Source of the DNA: Bryobacterales bacterium
GTDB taxonomy: Bacteria; Acidobacteriota; Terriglobia; Bryobacterales; Bryobacteraceae
Direction: 5' to 3'
Length of the DNA: 64,000 nucleotides
NCBI GenBank assembly: GCA_003167495.1
Contig: PMSX01000265.1
Span: 1-64,000, forward strand
The notes under the pieces are model-generated. The model was not told the origin of the DNA and did not search any database. It was given only the letters and a program-made list of their open reading frames with translations. The position numbers and the translations under genes were made by a program. Positions 35,651 to 44,401 of this stretch are shown one piece after another. Positions within the stretch are counted from its first letter, which is position 1; each line of letters starts with the position of its first letter.

Positions 35651-37801
35651 ATGCCAGGGGAGAATATTGAGCGTCAATCCACCGGGCCGCTCGGGGCTTT
35701 TCCCCTGCGCATTCCGCTTGGCAAGGTGTTGGCGGTTTTGGCGGCGTTGGCACTTACGCCTGCCTGGTGGGCCTTGAACGAGGCGCGGAGTCCGTTTCTA
35801 GAAAAGTTTTACGAGCGCACGTACTGGCTTAGTTTGCGGGATAGCTTCGCTGTGGCGCCAGGCGGGCAGCCGTTGGCGGCTGAATACGAAGTAGCACTCG
35901 AAAACACGCCAAACGGCTTAGCGCTCGCCGGCGTCGAGGATGCCGAGGAGTTTCGGGGGACGCTCATCATTCAAAAGCAAAGCTTGAATCCCAAACTGTT
36001 TCACGACTGGCTCAAAGATCACGTTTACCACGGCTCCGCGCTCAATAGGTACGGTTTGCTTGGCGCAGTCGAGACGGCTTCATTTTTCGTTTTACTGATG
36101 TTCGGTGCGAACTTTGATCGACGCCGGCGACTCTCCGCGATGGACGGAACACACCGGCGTGGTACGCGCTTCATTTGCTGGCAGCGGTTCAACGGCGAGC
36201 AACTCGGGCCGCTGTGGCGGCTCTGGATGTTCTTTTCCTACCGGCGGTTGGCTTCTACCAAAGTGCAAGCGGCGATCCGGCGAAGTAGGCGGTGGGCGGC
36301 CACCCCCGCGTGTTATCGGGCTGCGGCTGGACGAGTGGCGCGATTTTTGCGCTTTGTCGGGTTGCGTTGGCCTGGTGCTGAGGGGCCGGGCCTGGCGCTG
36401 GAGATCGGACTCCTGGCGAGGGCGGTGATCAGTGAGGAGTTGATTCCCTATCACTTAAATTTGTTCGGTGGAACGGGGCGCGGCAAAAGCACCCTGATCC
36501 GGAACATCATTCTATTGATTCGCGCACGGAACGAAACGTTTGTGGTGCATGATCCGAAACGCGAGTTTTACCGGGAGTTCTATCGGCCTGGCATTGATTG
36601 GGCCATCGATCCGCGTTTAGAAGAGTGTCCGTATTGGGCGATGGAAGACGAAGCCGCGGACGAGCCCGAAGCCACACCGTGGGCCTCGAGCTTCTTTCCC
36701 GAACATCCCAGAAGTCAACCGTTTTTTGTCAGGAAGCCGAGGGCGATTTTCGCTTATCTGATGTCTCGCTACTCAGCTCACAATGAGCCGGGTGAGCCGG
36801 CGACGTGCGCGCGGCTTGGTTCATGGCTGAGCGGTGGTGAGAGCGAGATTCTGAAGCGCGTGAAAGGCACGGAACACTATCGGAGTCTGAATCGCGGCGG
36901 TTCTACAACAGTCGAAATTAGCGATATGTCTCAAAGCCTCTTTACGACTTTGGGAGAAATCGCCAAAGTTCTGCGCATGATGCCGGCAAGTCCGGAAGGG
37001 CGGCGGCGCTTCTCATTGCGCGAGTGGAAAAAGAATCGCCAGGGCTGCATTTTCTTGTGTTCCGAGCCGGAAACGCAAGAGGCAATTATGCCGCTTCATA
37101 CCGCTATTGCGGACATGGCGATTCTCCACACGCAAGCGGAAGTTCACGGCCGGGATGTCCCGCGCGTCTGGTTTGTGTTCGACGAAGCCGCGACCATGGG
37201 CCGGGTTGGCCAACTCGAAAGCGGCATGACAAAACAAAGGGCGTCAGGGAATCCGATTGTGTTGGGCTTTCATGATTTGCCGCAACTGGAACAACGCTAC
37301 GGCGAAAAGGGTGCGCAGACAATTACGGCGCAAGCCTACACAAACATAATCGTCGGCACTGGCTCAGACAAAGAAGCCGCTCACATCGAAAAGATGATCG
37401 GCCATGAAGAAATTGACCGGGTGACGGAGAATCGGCCCTGGCATTTACTGCTGTTCAACAAGGGCCACCGGGCGCGCTCGGTCACGAATCAGATCACGTC
37501 TACGGCGCCAGTGACGGCGGCGGAGATCCAAGCATTACCGCGCTTTCACGGCTACATGCTGCAGGAAGGCCGTGTCCTTCGGTTTAAGATCCGGCGCCCA
37601 CGAAAGAAGGGCGCTCTAATCGAGCCTGTTTTGCGGACCATTCCGCCGCTGATCTTCCGTGAAGATCCCGCCGAGAGCCTTCCGGCCGCCGATGGCGTGG
37701 TGGTTTGTCCGGTGGACGATCCAATTCCGGCGCCGTGGAACTTTGACGACTTCCGAACGGATGTTTTAGAGGGCGAGAAAGCGCTGGCAGGGAAGGCTTA
37801 G
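35651..37801 (+). CDS. Type IV coupling protein (VirD4/TraD/TrwB type)
   Basis: 716 aa. Two membrane segments near the N-terminus (about 22-42, and 135-155) precede the motor domain. Walker A is LFGGTGRGKSTLIRNI (~275) and Walker B is VWFVFDEAATM (~510), followed by GQLESGMTKQRASGNPIVLG. The TAQAYTNIIVGTGSDKEAAH region is typical of the TrwB/TraD C-lobe. It recruits the relaxase-DNA complex to the channel. The gene lies just before the MobF relaxase, as in R388-type systems where the coupling protein and relaxase are neighbours. Confidence 0.9.
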   Translation: MPGENIERQSTGPLGAFPLRIPLGKVLAVLAALALTPAWWALNEARSPFLEKFYERTYWLSLRDSFAVAPGGQPLAAEYEVALENTPNGLALAGVEDAEEFRGTLIIQKQSLNPKLFHDWLKDHVYHGSALNRYGLLGAVETASFFVLLMFGANFDRRRRLSAMDGTHRRGTRFICWQRFNGEQLGPLWRLWMFFSYRRLASTKVQAAIRRSRRWAATPACYRAAAGRVARFLRFVGLRWPGAEGPGLALEIGLLARAVISEELIPYHLNLFGGTGRGKSTLIRNIILLIRARNETFVVHDPKREFYREFYRPGIDWAIDPRLEECPYWAMEDEAADEPEATPWASSFFPEHPRSQPFFVRKPRAIFAYLMSRYSAHNEPGEPATCARLGSWLSGGESEILKRVKGTEHYRSLNRGGSTTVEISDMSQSLFTTLGEIAKVLRMMPASPEGRRRFSLREWKKNRQGCIFLCSEPETQEAIMPLHTAIADMAILHTQAEVHGRDVPRVWFVFDEAATMGRVGQLESGMTKQRASGNPIVLGFHDLPQLEQRYGEKGAQTITAQAYTNIIVGTGSDKEAAHIEKMIGHEEIDRVTENRPWHLLLFNKGHRARSVTNQITSTAPVTAAEIQALPRFHGYMLQEGRVLRFKIRRPRKKGALIEPVLRTIPPLIFREDPAESLPAADGVVVCPVDDPIPAPWNFDDFRTDVLEGEKALAGKA

Positions 37802-37810
37802 CAGAGCTAA

Positions 37811-40588
37811 ATGGTGACCGGCAAGCCAATGACGGGAGGTGAGACTTATCTGGCGAATCACCTCTCTAATAACGATTACTATTCCGAGGGTGAAAAAGTC
37901 ACCGGCCAATGGCTGGGCTATGGCGCGGAGAAACTCGGCTTGTCGGGGGAAGTCACAATTGAACAGTTTGAAGCCATCCGTCAGGGAAATGACCCATCAA
38001 CGGGTGAGTTCCTTCGCCAGCGTCAGAGTGCCGATCGCTATGGGGAAGTAACCCGCAATGGCAAGACAGAAATTGAAAAGACTGGCACGGCTCGCAACCT
38101 CTACGACTTCACCGTGAGCGCTCCGAAAGACCTTTCGGTACAAGCGGTGTTTGACTCGCGTTTAGTCGATGTCTGGAACAGAGCGGTAAGTGAAACGGCG
38201 GTAGAGATGGAGAAGCTCGCCGCTGTTCGCGTACGCAAGGGCGGCTTAGATGAAAACCGCATCACCGGGAACATGATCATTGCGCGTTATGACCATGACG
38301 CGAGCCGTGAATTAGACCCGATGCTTCATAGTCACTTGGTAGCAGCTAACCTTTCGTGGGATCACGTCGACGGCAAATGGTACGCGCTGCAGGCCTCCGA
38401 GATCTTCGACCAGCGTGCGTACCTCACCGAATTTTGCCGGAATGTGGCGGCGCGGGAAACCATGAAGCTCGGCTATGAGATCGAGGACCACTTCAAGGGC
38501 GGTGAGGATAACGGCTTCGGCATCAAAGGCATGACGGAAGAAACGCGAGAGAAGTTCAGCCAGCGCAGCAAGCAACGCGATGAAGCCATTGCGGACTTTA
38601 TGGAAGAACACGGGCGGCGGCCGTCTAACCGGGAAATCGCGTTACTCGTTCGGGACTCCCGGCCTGAAAAGCTGGCGGAAATCGCCACCGCTGATGTGAA
38701 AGCCAGGCAGTGGGCGCGCCTCACTTCCGAGGAAATCGAGCGAGGAAAAACGCTTCATAAAGAGGCGTTAGAGCGGGGATCGGTCTTAGAAGTTGCACCG
38801 GCCGGGGCTTCGCTGAGCTACTCAATAGAGCACACGTTTGAGCGGCTTTCTGTCGCTAAACACTACGAACTGAAAACAGAAGCTTTACGGCATGGCCGCG
38901 GGCGAATTGACGCGGAGGAGCTGGCCGGCGAACTGGCGGCGGCGGTGGCTAGGCGCGAGATGATTAGCGCGCGTGGTGAGGTTGCCACGCAAGCGACTCT
39001 GCAGCGTGAGCTTGACATGAAAGCTTACATCGATGAGGGCGTAAACCGATATGGACCGCTGGGCCGGGGCCTCGCCTTTGAACCGTCTACCACGTTGCGA
39101 AGTGAGCAAAGAGAAGCCGTATTAGGCGCACTGGCAAACAAAGATTTTGCGTTCAACATCAGTGGTAGCGCCGGCGTCGGGAAGACGTACCTGCTGAAGG
39201 ATATGAAGCGCGGACTCAAAGAAGCGCGCGTAAGTCTGACGGTTGTCGCGCCAAGCGCTAAAGCAGTGCAGGTTCTGCATGAAGATGGCTTTCCCGAGGC
39301 CATGACTATTGCGCGGCTGCTGGTCGATCCGGCTCAGCGAGCGCAGCTCAGCGGCGGCGTGCTCCTGGTTGATGAAGCGGGATTCGTTTCCAGCCAAGGC
39401 ATGTTTGATCTGGAGACTTTGGCGAAAGAGCAGGGAGCGCGCATCGTCTTCGCTGGCGATACCTACCAAATCAAAAGCGTAGAGCAGGGCGATGCTCTCC
39501 GGATCTTAGAGCGCGAGTCTCAACTTCAAACGGTTTCCGTCCGGGAGATTATCCGCCAGAAAAACGAAGAGTACAGAGTAGCGATGGAGACATTGCGAAA
39601 GAAGCCGGAAGAAGGCTTTGAACTGCTCGAAGAGATGGGCGCCATCCGTCAGGTGGACTGGCGGTTGATCGGCCGGGAAACGGCTCATGCCTGGCGCGAA
39701 GCTGCCGCTATTCCAAATGTGGACGGCAAAGAGCGTTCTGTCCTGGTGGTGACGCGTACCCATGACCAGATTGCCTCCATCACGCACGCCATTCGCGCAG
39801 ACCGCAAGGCTCACGGAGAAATCGGGGAAGGCCGAGAGTTTGAGAAACACCGATCTTTGGACTGGACCGAAGCGGAAAAAAAGCAGTTTAAGCGCTATCA
39901 GCCCGGCCAGATTATCACCTTCCACAAAAAAGTGGTGGGCATTGCAAAGAACGAATCTTTGGAGGTGGTTTCCCACACCAGAGACAGCGTGACGGCGTGC
40001 AAAGCGAACGGACAGGAAGTAACTCTCACCGCGAAGCAATCGAAGGCGTACAGCGTGTTTGAGCGCGAGCAAATGGAGATTTCGGCGGGTGACCGCTTAC
40101 TCTTACAGGTCAATTGGAAAGAAAAAGGGCGGGACGGCTTCAAAGCGACGAACGGCGAACTCGTCACAGTCAAGAGCATTGACGGCGGGGTCATGACGCT
40201 TGAAGACGGCCGCCGGTTGCCGGCGGGCTATAAGCAGTTCACAAGCGGGTATGCGGTCACGGCTCACGTTAGCCAGGGAGACGGTGCCGATGTCGTTATT
40301 GCGGTGCCGGATGGCATGCGGCGTGATTTGGCCTATGTGACCTTCACCCGCGGCAAAGAGGGAATTATCGTCATTACCTGCGATGCCGAAACCCTACGCG
40401 AAACGCTGGGCATCTCTGGCGATCGCCAGTCGGCCAGCGAACTCGCTCAGCGGGCCGACTGGGCCAAAAAGGTCAAGAGCGAAGATCAGCGGATTTATCA
40501 GAAGTTCCACGAACCGCCGGCAGAATCGGCGAAAAAACAAACGATCAAAGAGGAGATTACACACCATGCCCGTATCAGAGTTAGTTAG
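37811..40588 (+). CDS. MobF relaxase-helicase (TrwC/TraI type)
   Basis: 925 aa. The N-terminal relaxase domain (about 1-300) has catalytic Tyr candidates at NDYYSEG, the metal-binding His in ARYDHDASRELDPMLHSHLV (three His), and FTVSAPKDLSVQAVF. A UvrD/RecD-like helicase follows, with Walker A ISGSAGVGKTYLL (~455), VLLVDEAGFVSSQ (Walker B) and the C-terminal motifs GYAVTAHVSQGDGAD and YVTFTRGKEGI. The protein nicks oriT, becomes covalently bound to DNA and unwinds it. Length matches TrwC (about 966). The last 23 bp overlap the next gene. Confidence 0.93.
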   Translation: MVTGKPMTGGETYLANHLSNNDYYSEGEKVTGQWLGYGAEKLGLSGEVTIEQFEAIRQGNDPSTGEFLRQRQSADRYGEVTRNGKTEIEKTGTARNLYDFTVSAPKDLSVQAVFDSRLVDVWNRAVSETAVEMEKLAAVRVRKGGLDENRITGNMIIARYDHDASRELDPMLHSHLVAANLSWDHVDGKWYALQASEIFDQRAYLTEFCRNVAARETMKLGYEIEDHFKGGEDNGFGIKGMTEETREKFSQRSKQRDEAIADFMEEHGRRPSNREIALLVRDSRPEKLAEIATADVKARQWARLTSEEIERGKTLHKEALERGSVLEVAPAGASLSYSIEHTFERLSVAKHYELKTEALRHGRGRIDAEELAGELAAAVARREMISARGEVATQATLQRELDMKAYIDEGVNRYGPLGRGLAFEPSTTLRSEQREAVLGALANKDFAFNISGSAGVGKTYLLKDMKRGLKEARVSLTVVAPSAKAVQVLHEDGFPEAMTIARLLVDPAQRAQLSGGVLLVDEAGFVSSQGMFDLETLAKEQGARIVFAGDTYQIKSVEQGDALRILERESQLQTVSVREIIRQKNEEYRVAMETLRKKPEEGFELLEEMGAIRQVDWRLIGRETAHAWREAAAIPNVDGKERSVLVVTRTHDQIASITHAIRADRKAHGEIGEGREFEKHRSLDWTEAEKKQFKRYQPGQIITFHKKVVGIAKNESLEVVSHTRDSVTACKANGQEVTLTAKQSKAYSVFEREQMEISAGDRLLLQVNWKEKGRDGFKATNGELVTVKSIDGGVMTLEDGRRLPAGYKQFTSGYAVTAHVSQGDGADVVIAVPDGMRRDLAYVTFTRGKEGIIVITCDAETLRETLGISGDRQSASELAQRADWAKKVKSEDQRIYQKFHEPPAESAKKQTIKEEITHHARIRVS

Positions 40589-40928
40589 CACTTCACCGGA
40601 CTGGCAAACCGCCAAAGGCGACGAGCAGAAGCCCGAATCTCTATTCGTGCAGCTTCGCCGCAGCGCCTTCGTTTTCCCCTGGTTTCGGTTTGTTTATGCG
40701 GAGGGCGAGAGCGCAAAGATTGTCATAGTTTTTGCGACACACCAGCTCACGGTCACTGGCCGAGGCCTGGGCGCGTTGCTGACAGCTATCGCGAGCCAGC
40801 GCGTAGTAAGACTGCTGGAACCCAGCCAGAGCGAAGCCACGCTTGGCGTACGCATGCCGGGCGCGGTCAAGCATGACGGGCCGGCCATCGAGTCCATTTC
40901 AGTCAAGAATCTCAGCGAAGAGAATTAG
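40566..40928 (+). CDS. Hypothetical 120-aa protein after the relaxase
   Basis: Starts with MPVSELVSTSPDWQ inside the end of the relaxase gene. The core FVFPWFRFVYAEGESAKIVI then FATHQLTVTGRGL looks like a small beta-rich domain; there is no signal peptide or membrane helix. A longer in-frame version beginning at 40383 would overlap the relaxase further and is less likely. The translational overlap with the relaxase suggests a relaxosome role, but no function is known to me. Confidence 0.65.
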   Translation: MPVSELVSTSPDWQTAKGDEQKPESLFVQLRRSAFVFPWFRFVYAEGESAKIVIVFATHQLTVTGRGLGALLTAIASQRVVRLLEPSQSEATLGVRMPGAVKHDGPAIESISVKNLSEEN

Positions 40929-40983
40929 GAAAGACCCTCTCGAAATGTATCGGAACGTAGTCAAAACTCGCGCAAAAATACGA

Positions 40984-41043
40984 GGTGCAAATGAGGTGCG
41001 GAATGGGTGCTCGAAGGGTGCAAAGAGGGTGCGCGAAGGGTGC
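40984..41043 (+). repeat. Six-copy 11-bp iteron array (GGTGC boxes)
   Basis: GGTGC occurs at 40984, 40995, 41006, 41017, 41028 and 41039, each exactly 11 bp after the last, with the unit approximating GGGTGCnnGAA. One unit per helical turn places all boxes on one DNA face. The array lies in a noncoding stretch between the relaxase region and a small DNA-binding gene followed by a ParA-like ATPase. It is a strong candidate for a centromere, operator or relaxosome binding site. Confidence 0.8.
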
Positions 41044-41073
41044 GCCAAAGCATGGTTTTTCGATGAAGGTTTT

Positions 41074-41094
41074 CCTAACGCCGAAGGCGTTAGG
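41074..41094 (+). promoter_or_regulatory. Perfect 9-bp hairpin with GAA loop
   Basis: CCTAACGCC (41074-41082) and GGCGTTAGG (41086-41094) are exact inverted repeats around GAA. No T-run follows on either strand, so it does not look like a simple terminator. Position 30 bp after the iteron array suggests part of an oriT or partition site, or an extruded structure recognised by the relaxase. Confidence 0.6.
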
Positions 41095-41237
41095 GATAGT
41101 GTCTCTTTCTTCAGTAGTTGCTGTGACCCACACTGCCTCTTTGTGCATATGCCTACGTGGGTCCGAGATGCCCATGTCTTGGTTGTTTTTGCTGGTGTGG
41201 AAATTGCTGGATCGTACGACACAAAGGAGGGCCAATC

Positions 41238-41690
41238 ATGCCCGGTTCTCTGAGTCCGAAAGATCTTCACACTTTGGTAAACCTGCCACTGGACGAGTCT
41301 CACTCCCGCCTCGGACCTTACAAAGAATTGATCCTACGCTGGCGAAGGCAGGGCAGGGGCTACACCAGAATTCGGGAACTGTTGGCGGAAAAGTGCTCGG
41401 TCACTATATCGCGGCAAGTCCTCACACGGTTCATTAAGCGGCACTCGAAAGCGCGTAAGGCTGAACGGGATTTACAGGACCAACTGGATTTAGACCTGGA
41501 ACCGGCAACACCACTCGGCCAGGCGTCGAGTTCCGGGAGCAAGAGGCTAACGCCCGAGGAACGGGCCGCTGCAGTCGCACATATTCGCTCTCTCAATAGC
41601 AAGCCCGTCGTCAAAGAACAGCAACCGCCAAGCGGTTGGGACCTCTTAGAGCCGGACAACGTAAGTTTTAGACGCAAAGGAGATAAATAG
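41238..41690 (+). CDS. Small DNA-binding protein upstream of ParA
   Basis: 150 aa. AAAGGAGG precedes the ATG by 9 bp. ELILRWRRQGRGYTRIRELL and SVTISRQVLTRFIKRHSK form a likely helix-turn-helix of about 50 residues near the N-terminus; the C-terminal half is polar and Pro/Glu-rich. It ends 1 bp before the ParA-like gene and the 11-bp repeats lie about 200 bp upstream, so it is the most likely protein to bind them. It may be a partition adaptor, operon repressor or relaxosome factor; this is inference. Confidence 0.7.
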   Translation: MPGSLSPKDLHTLVNLPLDESHSRLGPYKELILRWRRQGRGYTRIRELLAEKCSVTISRQVLTRFIKRHSKARKAERDLQDQLDLDLEPATPLGQASSSGSKRLTPEERAAAVAHIRSLNSKPVVKEQQPPSGWDLLEPDNVSFRRKGDK

Positions 41691-41691
41691 G

Positions 41692-42450
41692 ATGGCAGCA
41701 GCATCAGTAGTAGAGATTTCGGCTCAGAAGGCGAAGCCCACGAGCCGGATTGTATTCACGGAAGGCGGCAAGGGCGGCGTAGGAAAGTCCGCATTCTCAA
41801 CCATGCTCGTTGAGTGGTACCGAAAGCAGGGCGCGCCGGTCGCCTTGATCGACATGGATAGTGAGAACAAGAGCCGGGGATCGCTCGCCCATTTCTTCCC
41901 CGAGGCGAGGAAAACGAACATCCAAACTGAGCGCGGGCTGGATGGATTACTGTTCGCGCTGGCGGAGGGTACGCCGATTGTGGTAGCAGACATGGGCGCG
42001 AGTGCCGGCGACGTTGCTCACGAGTGGTTTGACTCGATGTATGAGTCGGCGGCTGACAGCGGAGTCGCTTTCACAGCGATCGGCATTGTTACGCCAGATC
42101 CGGCCAGTGTTTCAAGTGTTGTTTCTTGGGGCAAATTTCTGCGGGATCGGGTTGATTACGTAGTTGTGAAAAACTCGATCACTAACCCGGCAGACTTTAG
42201 CGTCTGGGAAACCGATCCGGAGGCTGAGAAGTTTCGGCGCCTGGCTCAGCCAAAGGTCATCACAATGCAATACCGAGTGCAGGATATCGAGCAGGTGGCG
42301 CGGCAGCATGGCGTGACCATGCAGGCTGTGGCAAACGGAGGCGTTGACATTCCGGGGCTCAAGGAAATGCCGAACGTGATGCGCGCCGGCGGCTACCGTA
42401 AAAACATCTTTGCGCAGTTAGACACAGTAAAGGGGCTGCTACTTCTGTGA
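41692..42450 (+). CDS. ParA-like P-loop ATPase
   Basis: 252 aa. The deviant Walker A is KGGVGKSAFSTML, with signature Lys, followed by VALIDMDSENKSRGSLAHFF and VVADMGASAGDVAHEWF for the A'/B motifs. Length fits ParA/MinD-type ATPases of plasmids and ICEs, and also the TraL-type ATPases of IncP. It could move the DNA during partition or place the transfer machinery. Its stop overlaps the start of the next gene (GTGA), giving a coupled trio with 41238 and 42447. Confidence 0.82.
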   Translation: MAAASVVEISAQKAKPTSRIVFTEGGKGGVGKSAFSTMLVEWYRKQGAPVALIDMDSENKSRGSLAHFFPEARKTNIQTERGLDGLLFALAEGTPIVVADMGASAGDVAHEWFDSMYESAADSGVAFTAIGIVTPDPASVSSVVSWGKFLRDRVDYVVVKNSITNPADFSVWETDPEAEKFRRLAQPKVITMQYRVQDIEQVARQHGVTMQAVANGGVDIPGLKEMPNVMRAGGYRKNIFAQLDTVKGLLLL

Positions 42451-43085
42451 GCGTCACAACTCTGAGAAAATGCGTTGACGAACCGGACGCGTGGAGTGAC
42501 ATAGTGCAGCGGCTGACGGCTGACAAAGACCGTCAGGAGTTTGCAGAGCTGTTGCACTGGTTTCGGTCACAGCCGGCGGATGACGAGTTTTCGAAAGTCG
42601 CGAAGCTCCTGGGATTTCTCACCCTCGTTGGAAACAATTTACCGGAGGCCCTAGCAGAGGAAGCTAGGGCTATCCGGTCTTTGAGTGAGCGAATAGAAAA
42701 GGCCAACGCGGCGACGGATGAACGGCTCTCAAAGCTTCCTTCCGAAATCGCGGCGGGCCTTGATCCATCCGCGATCGCTAAAGAAATGAGCCACAGTTTC
42801 CGGCAGCAGTTGAGCCAAACCGCTTTACACGAGACCGCTTCGCTCATGAAGGCGGCGGTGATCACGCTCAAGTCTTTGTCTACCGAACTGGTGACCACAC
42901 TGCAGCCGATCAGTGTCACGTTGGGGGAGCAGACGACAACCCTGCTAGCAACGCTGAAACAGGTGAACGAATTCGAGCAGCGTCCGCCAGCGCCGGCAAG
43001 TTCTGGGGCGGTTGCGCTCCAGTCGTTTCTCTTCTTCGCGGTTTTCGTGGCCGGCGGCGTGGCGGGTTACTTGCTCCACCACTGA
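42447..43085 (+). CDS. Membrane-anchored hypothetical protein
   Basis: 212 aa, GTG start overlapping the ParA-like stop. The body is helical and charged (AEEARAIRSLSERIEKANAA; TLGEQTTTLLATLKQVNEFE), with coiled-coil character, and the C-terminus is one membrane helix (SFLFFAVFVAGGVAGYLLHH). This arrangement resembles TraM/MobB-like conjugation proteins that tether a partner to the membrane. The ATPase-then-tail-anchored order is suggestive of a positioning module. Function is not recognised. Confidence 0.7.
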   Translation: MSVTTLRKCVDEPDAWSDIVQRLTADKDRQEFAELLHWFRSQPADDEFSKVAKLLGFLTLVGNNLPEALAEEARAIRSLSERIEKANAATDERLSKLPSEIAAGLDPSAIAKEMSHSFRQQLSQTALHETASLMKAAVITLKSLSTELVTTLQPISVTLGEQTTTLLATLKQVNEFEQRPPAPASSGAVALQSFLFFAVFVAGGVAGYLLHH

Positions 43086-43092
43086 GGTATCT

Positions 43093-43269
43093 ATGCTCAC
43101 GCATTCGTTGTTTTCTCTTAGATGTGTATGTGGCGCGCAGCTCCGCGGCGAGGGCAAAACGGGGACGTGTCCGACTTGCAAACGTGAGTTTCGGATTGAA
43201 TGGCCGGCTGAGTACGAAGCTGACGAAGACAAAGAGCCCGGCGCCGGAACGAAGACGGCGGCGGCCTGA
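43093..43269 (+). CDS. Zinc-ribbon small protein, copy 1
   Basis: 58 aa. CVCGAQLRGEG and CPTCKREF give a CxC-x(n)-CxxC zinc knuckle. It ends in a polar tail with TKTAAA. A closely related gene lies at 44402-44566 (54 aa) with the same KGKTGTCPTCKREF-like core and the same end, and the two DNA segments match closely over about 95 bp. The gene begins 8 bp after the membrane-anchored protein stop. Function unknown; it may bind DNA or a protein partner of SSB. Confidence 0.7.
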   Translation: MLTHSLFSLRCVCGAQLRGEGKTGTCPTCKREFRIEWPAEYEADEDKEPGAGTKTAAA

Positions 43270-43443
43270 AGGAAAACATATGAGCATTGAAGATCGGCGG
43301 GATTGAACGGCGGCAGTGACGATTCCGGGGAAAAAGAAGACTGGGTCATTGAGAGGGCTGTGGTCGCCGGCAGTTGAAGACGAGGACAAATCGGTTGAAA
43401 AAAGTGTAACGAAGACGTTAGAGAAGAAAAGGACAAACAAATT

Positions 43444-43899
43444 ATGGCTTCCCGTAGTGTGAATAAAGTGATTTTGATTGGGAATTTGGGCCGCGATGCC
43501 GAGACGAAGTTTACTCCGTCAGGCGTGGCCGCGACGCGGTTTTCCGTTGCTACATCGCGACGTTGGAAAGACAAGGAGTCGGAAGAATGGAAAGAAGAAA
43601 CGAATTGGACGAATGTGATTCTTTGGCGCTCCGAAAACTTGACGAACTACCTTCTGAAAGGCAAACAAGTTTACGTTGAAGGGCGGCTTCAGACTCGCAG
43701 CTACGACGACAAAGATGGCAAAAAGGTATATGCCACGGAAGTGGTCGCCGAGGAAGTGCTTCTACTCGGTGGTCAGGTCGAAGGCCAGAATGCCCAACCA
43801 CAGGCCGCGCGCGCAGCCGCTGGCGGTGGCGGCAGAAGCAAGGCCTCCGGGGCCGGCGATGACGAAATGCATGTCACGGACGATGACATCCCGTTTTGA
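43444..43899 (+). CDS. ssb: Single-stranded DNA-binding protein
   Basis: 151 aa. OB-fold residues include VNKVILIGNLGRDAETKFTP, ATRFSVATSRRWKDKE, TNWTNVILWRSENLTNYL and KGKQVYVEGRLQTRSY. It ends in the acidic DDEMHVTDDDIPF tail that binds partner proteins. Plasmid-type SSBs protect the transferred strand and recruit replication proteins. The neighbours on both sides are the paired zinc-ribbon genes. Confidence 0.95.
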   Translation: MASRSVNKVILIGNLGRDAETKFTPSGVAATRFSVATSRRWKDKESEEWKEETNWTNVILWRSENLTNYLLKGKQVYVEGRLQTRSYDDKDGKKVYATEVVAEEVLLLGGQVEGQNAQPQAARAAAGGGGRSKASGAGDDEMHVTDDDIPF

Positions 43900-44012
43900 C
43901 TGGGTGGTATCGATAAACGCGAAAGGCCACGCTTTACAAAAGAGTGCTCACTGGGCAGCAGCAAATGCAATGCACAGAGTCACTTTCGTGACCCTGTGGC
44001 CAGTCTCGTTTG

Positions 44013-44246
44013 TTACTGGAGAACAATCAAATTCATGAGCAGCAATTCCTCAAAGCCGTACACCTTGGGTTTGCTGCAAGTCTCGCAGACATAGCGGCGC
44101 GCATCCGGCTCGACGTTGTAGGCGGTCTCCCCGCAGGCGAGGCAGAAACCGGCATATTCGTTCTGGAAACTCCGATATTCCTCTTCGGTGAGAACAGGCT
44201 TGAGGAGCGTTTCGCCATTGCGCGATTGAAAAGGTTGCGTGGTCAT
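44013..44246 (-). CDS. Small zinc-binding hypothetical protein
   Basis: 77 aa. CLACGETAYNVEPDARRYVC followed by ETC gives a CxxC...CxxC zinc site, then SKPKVYGFEELLLMNLIVL. I have the impression that similar CxxC/YGFEELL proteins are common on plasmids and prophages, without a known function. Its leader contains a hairpin copy (44304-44343) shared with the DUF6876-like gene. The minus orientation is opposite to SSB; the 3' end lies about 110 bp from the ssb stop. Confidence 0.65.
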   Translation of the reverse strand: MTTQPFQSRNGETLLKPVLTEEEYRSFQNEYAGFCLACGETAYNVEPDARRYVCETCSKPKVYGFEELLLMNLIVLQ

Positions 44247-44303
44247 AGTGTGGAATGAAATCCTTTCTGTCCTGCTGGACAGCGAACTGGCCGAGCGGAG
44301 GGA

Positions 44304-44343
44304 GTCAAGGGCGCAGCGAAGCGGAGTGCCATTTACCCTTGAC
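44304..44343 (-). promoter_or_regulatory. Leader hairpin, copy 1
   Basis: GTCAAGGG (44304-44311) and CCCTTGAC (44336-44343) form an 8-bp stem around AGCGAAGCGGAGTGC. The same stem and inner sequence recur at 47440-47479. In both cases it lies 50-60 bp upstream of a minus-strand accessory gene. CTGGCC and CTAG flanks are also shared. It is probably a regulatory site or structured leader. Confidence 0.65.
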
Positions 44344-44401
44344 CCCGGAGCTAGAATCGCAAGAGCAGGCAGGGCATGGGAAATTGGTTAGACGCCGAAG
44401 A

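Noticed and set aside
41074-41094. Rho-independent terminator
   Set aside because: The hairpin is perfect but has no T-run on either strand, so another role is more likely.
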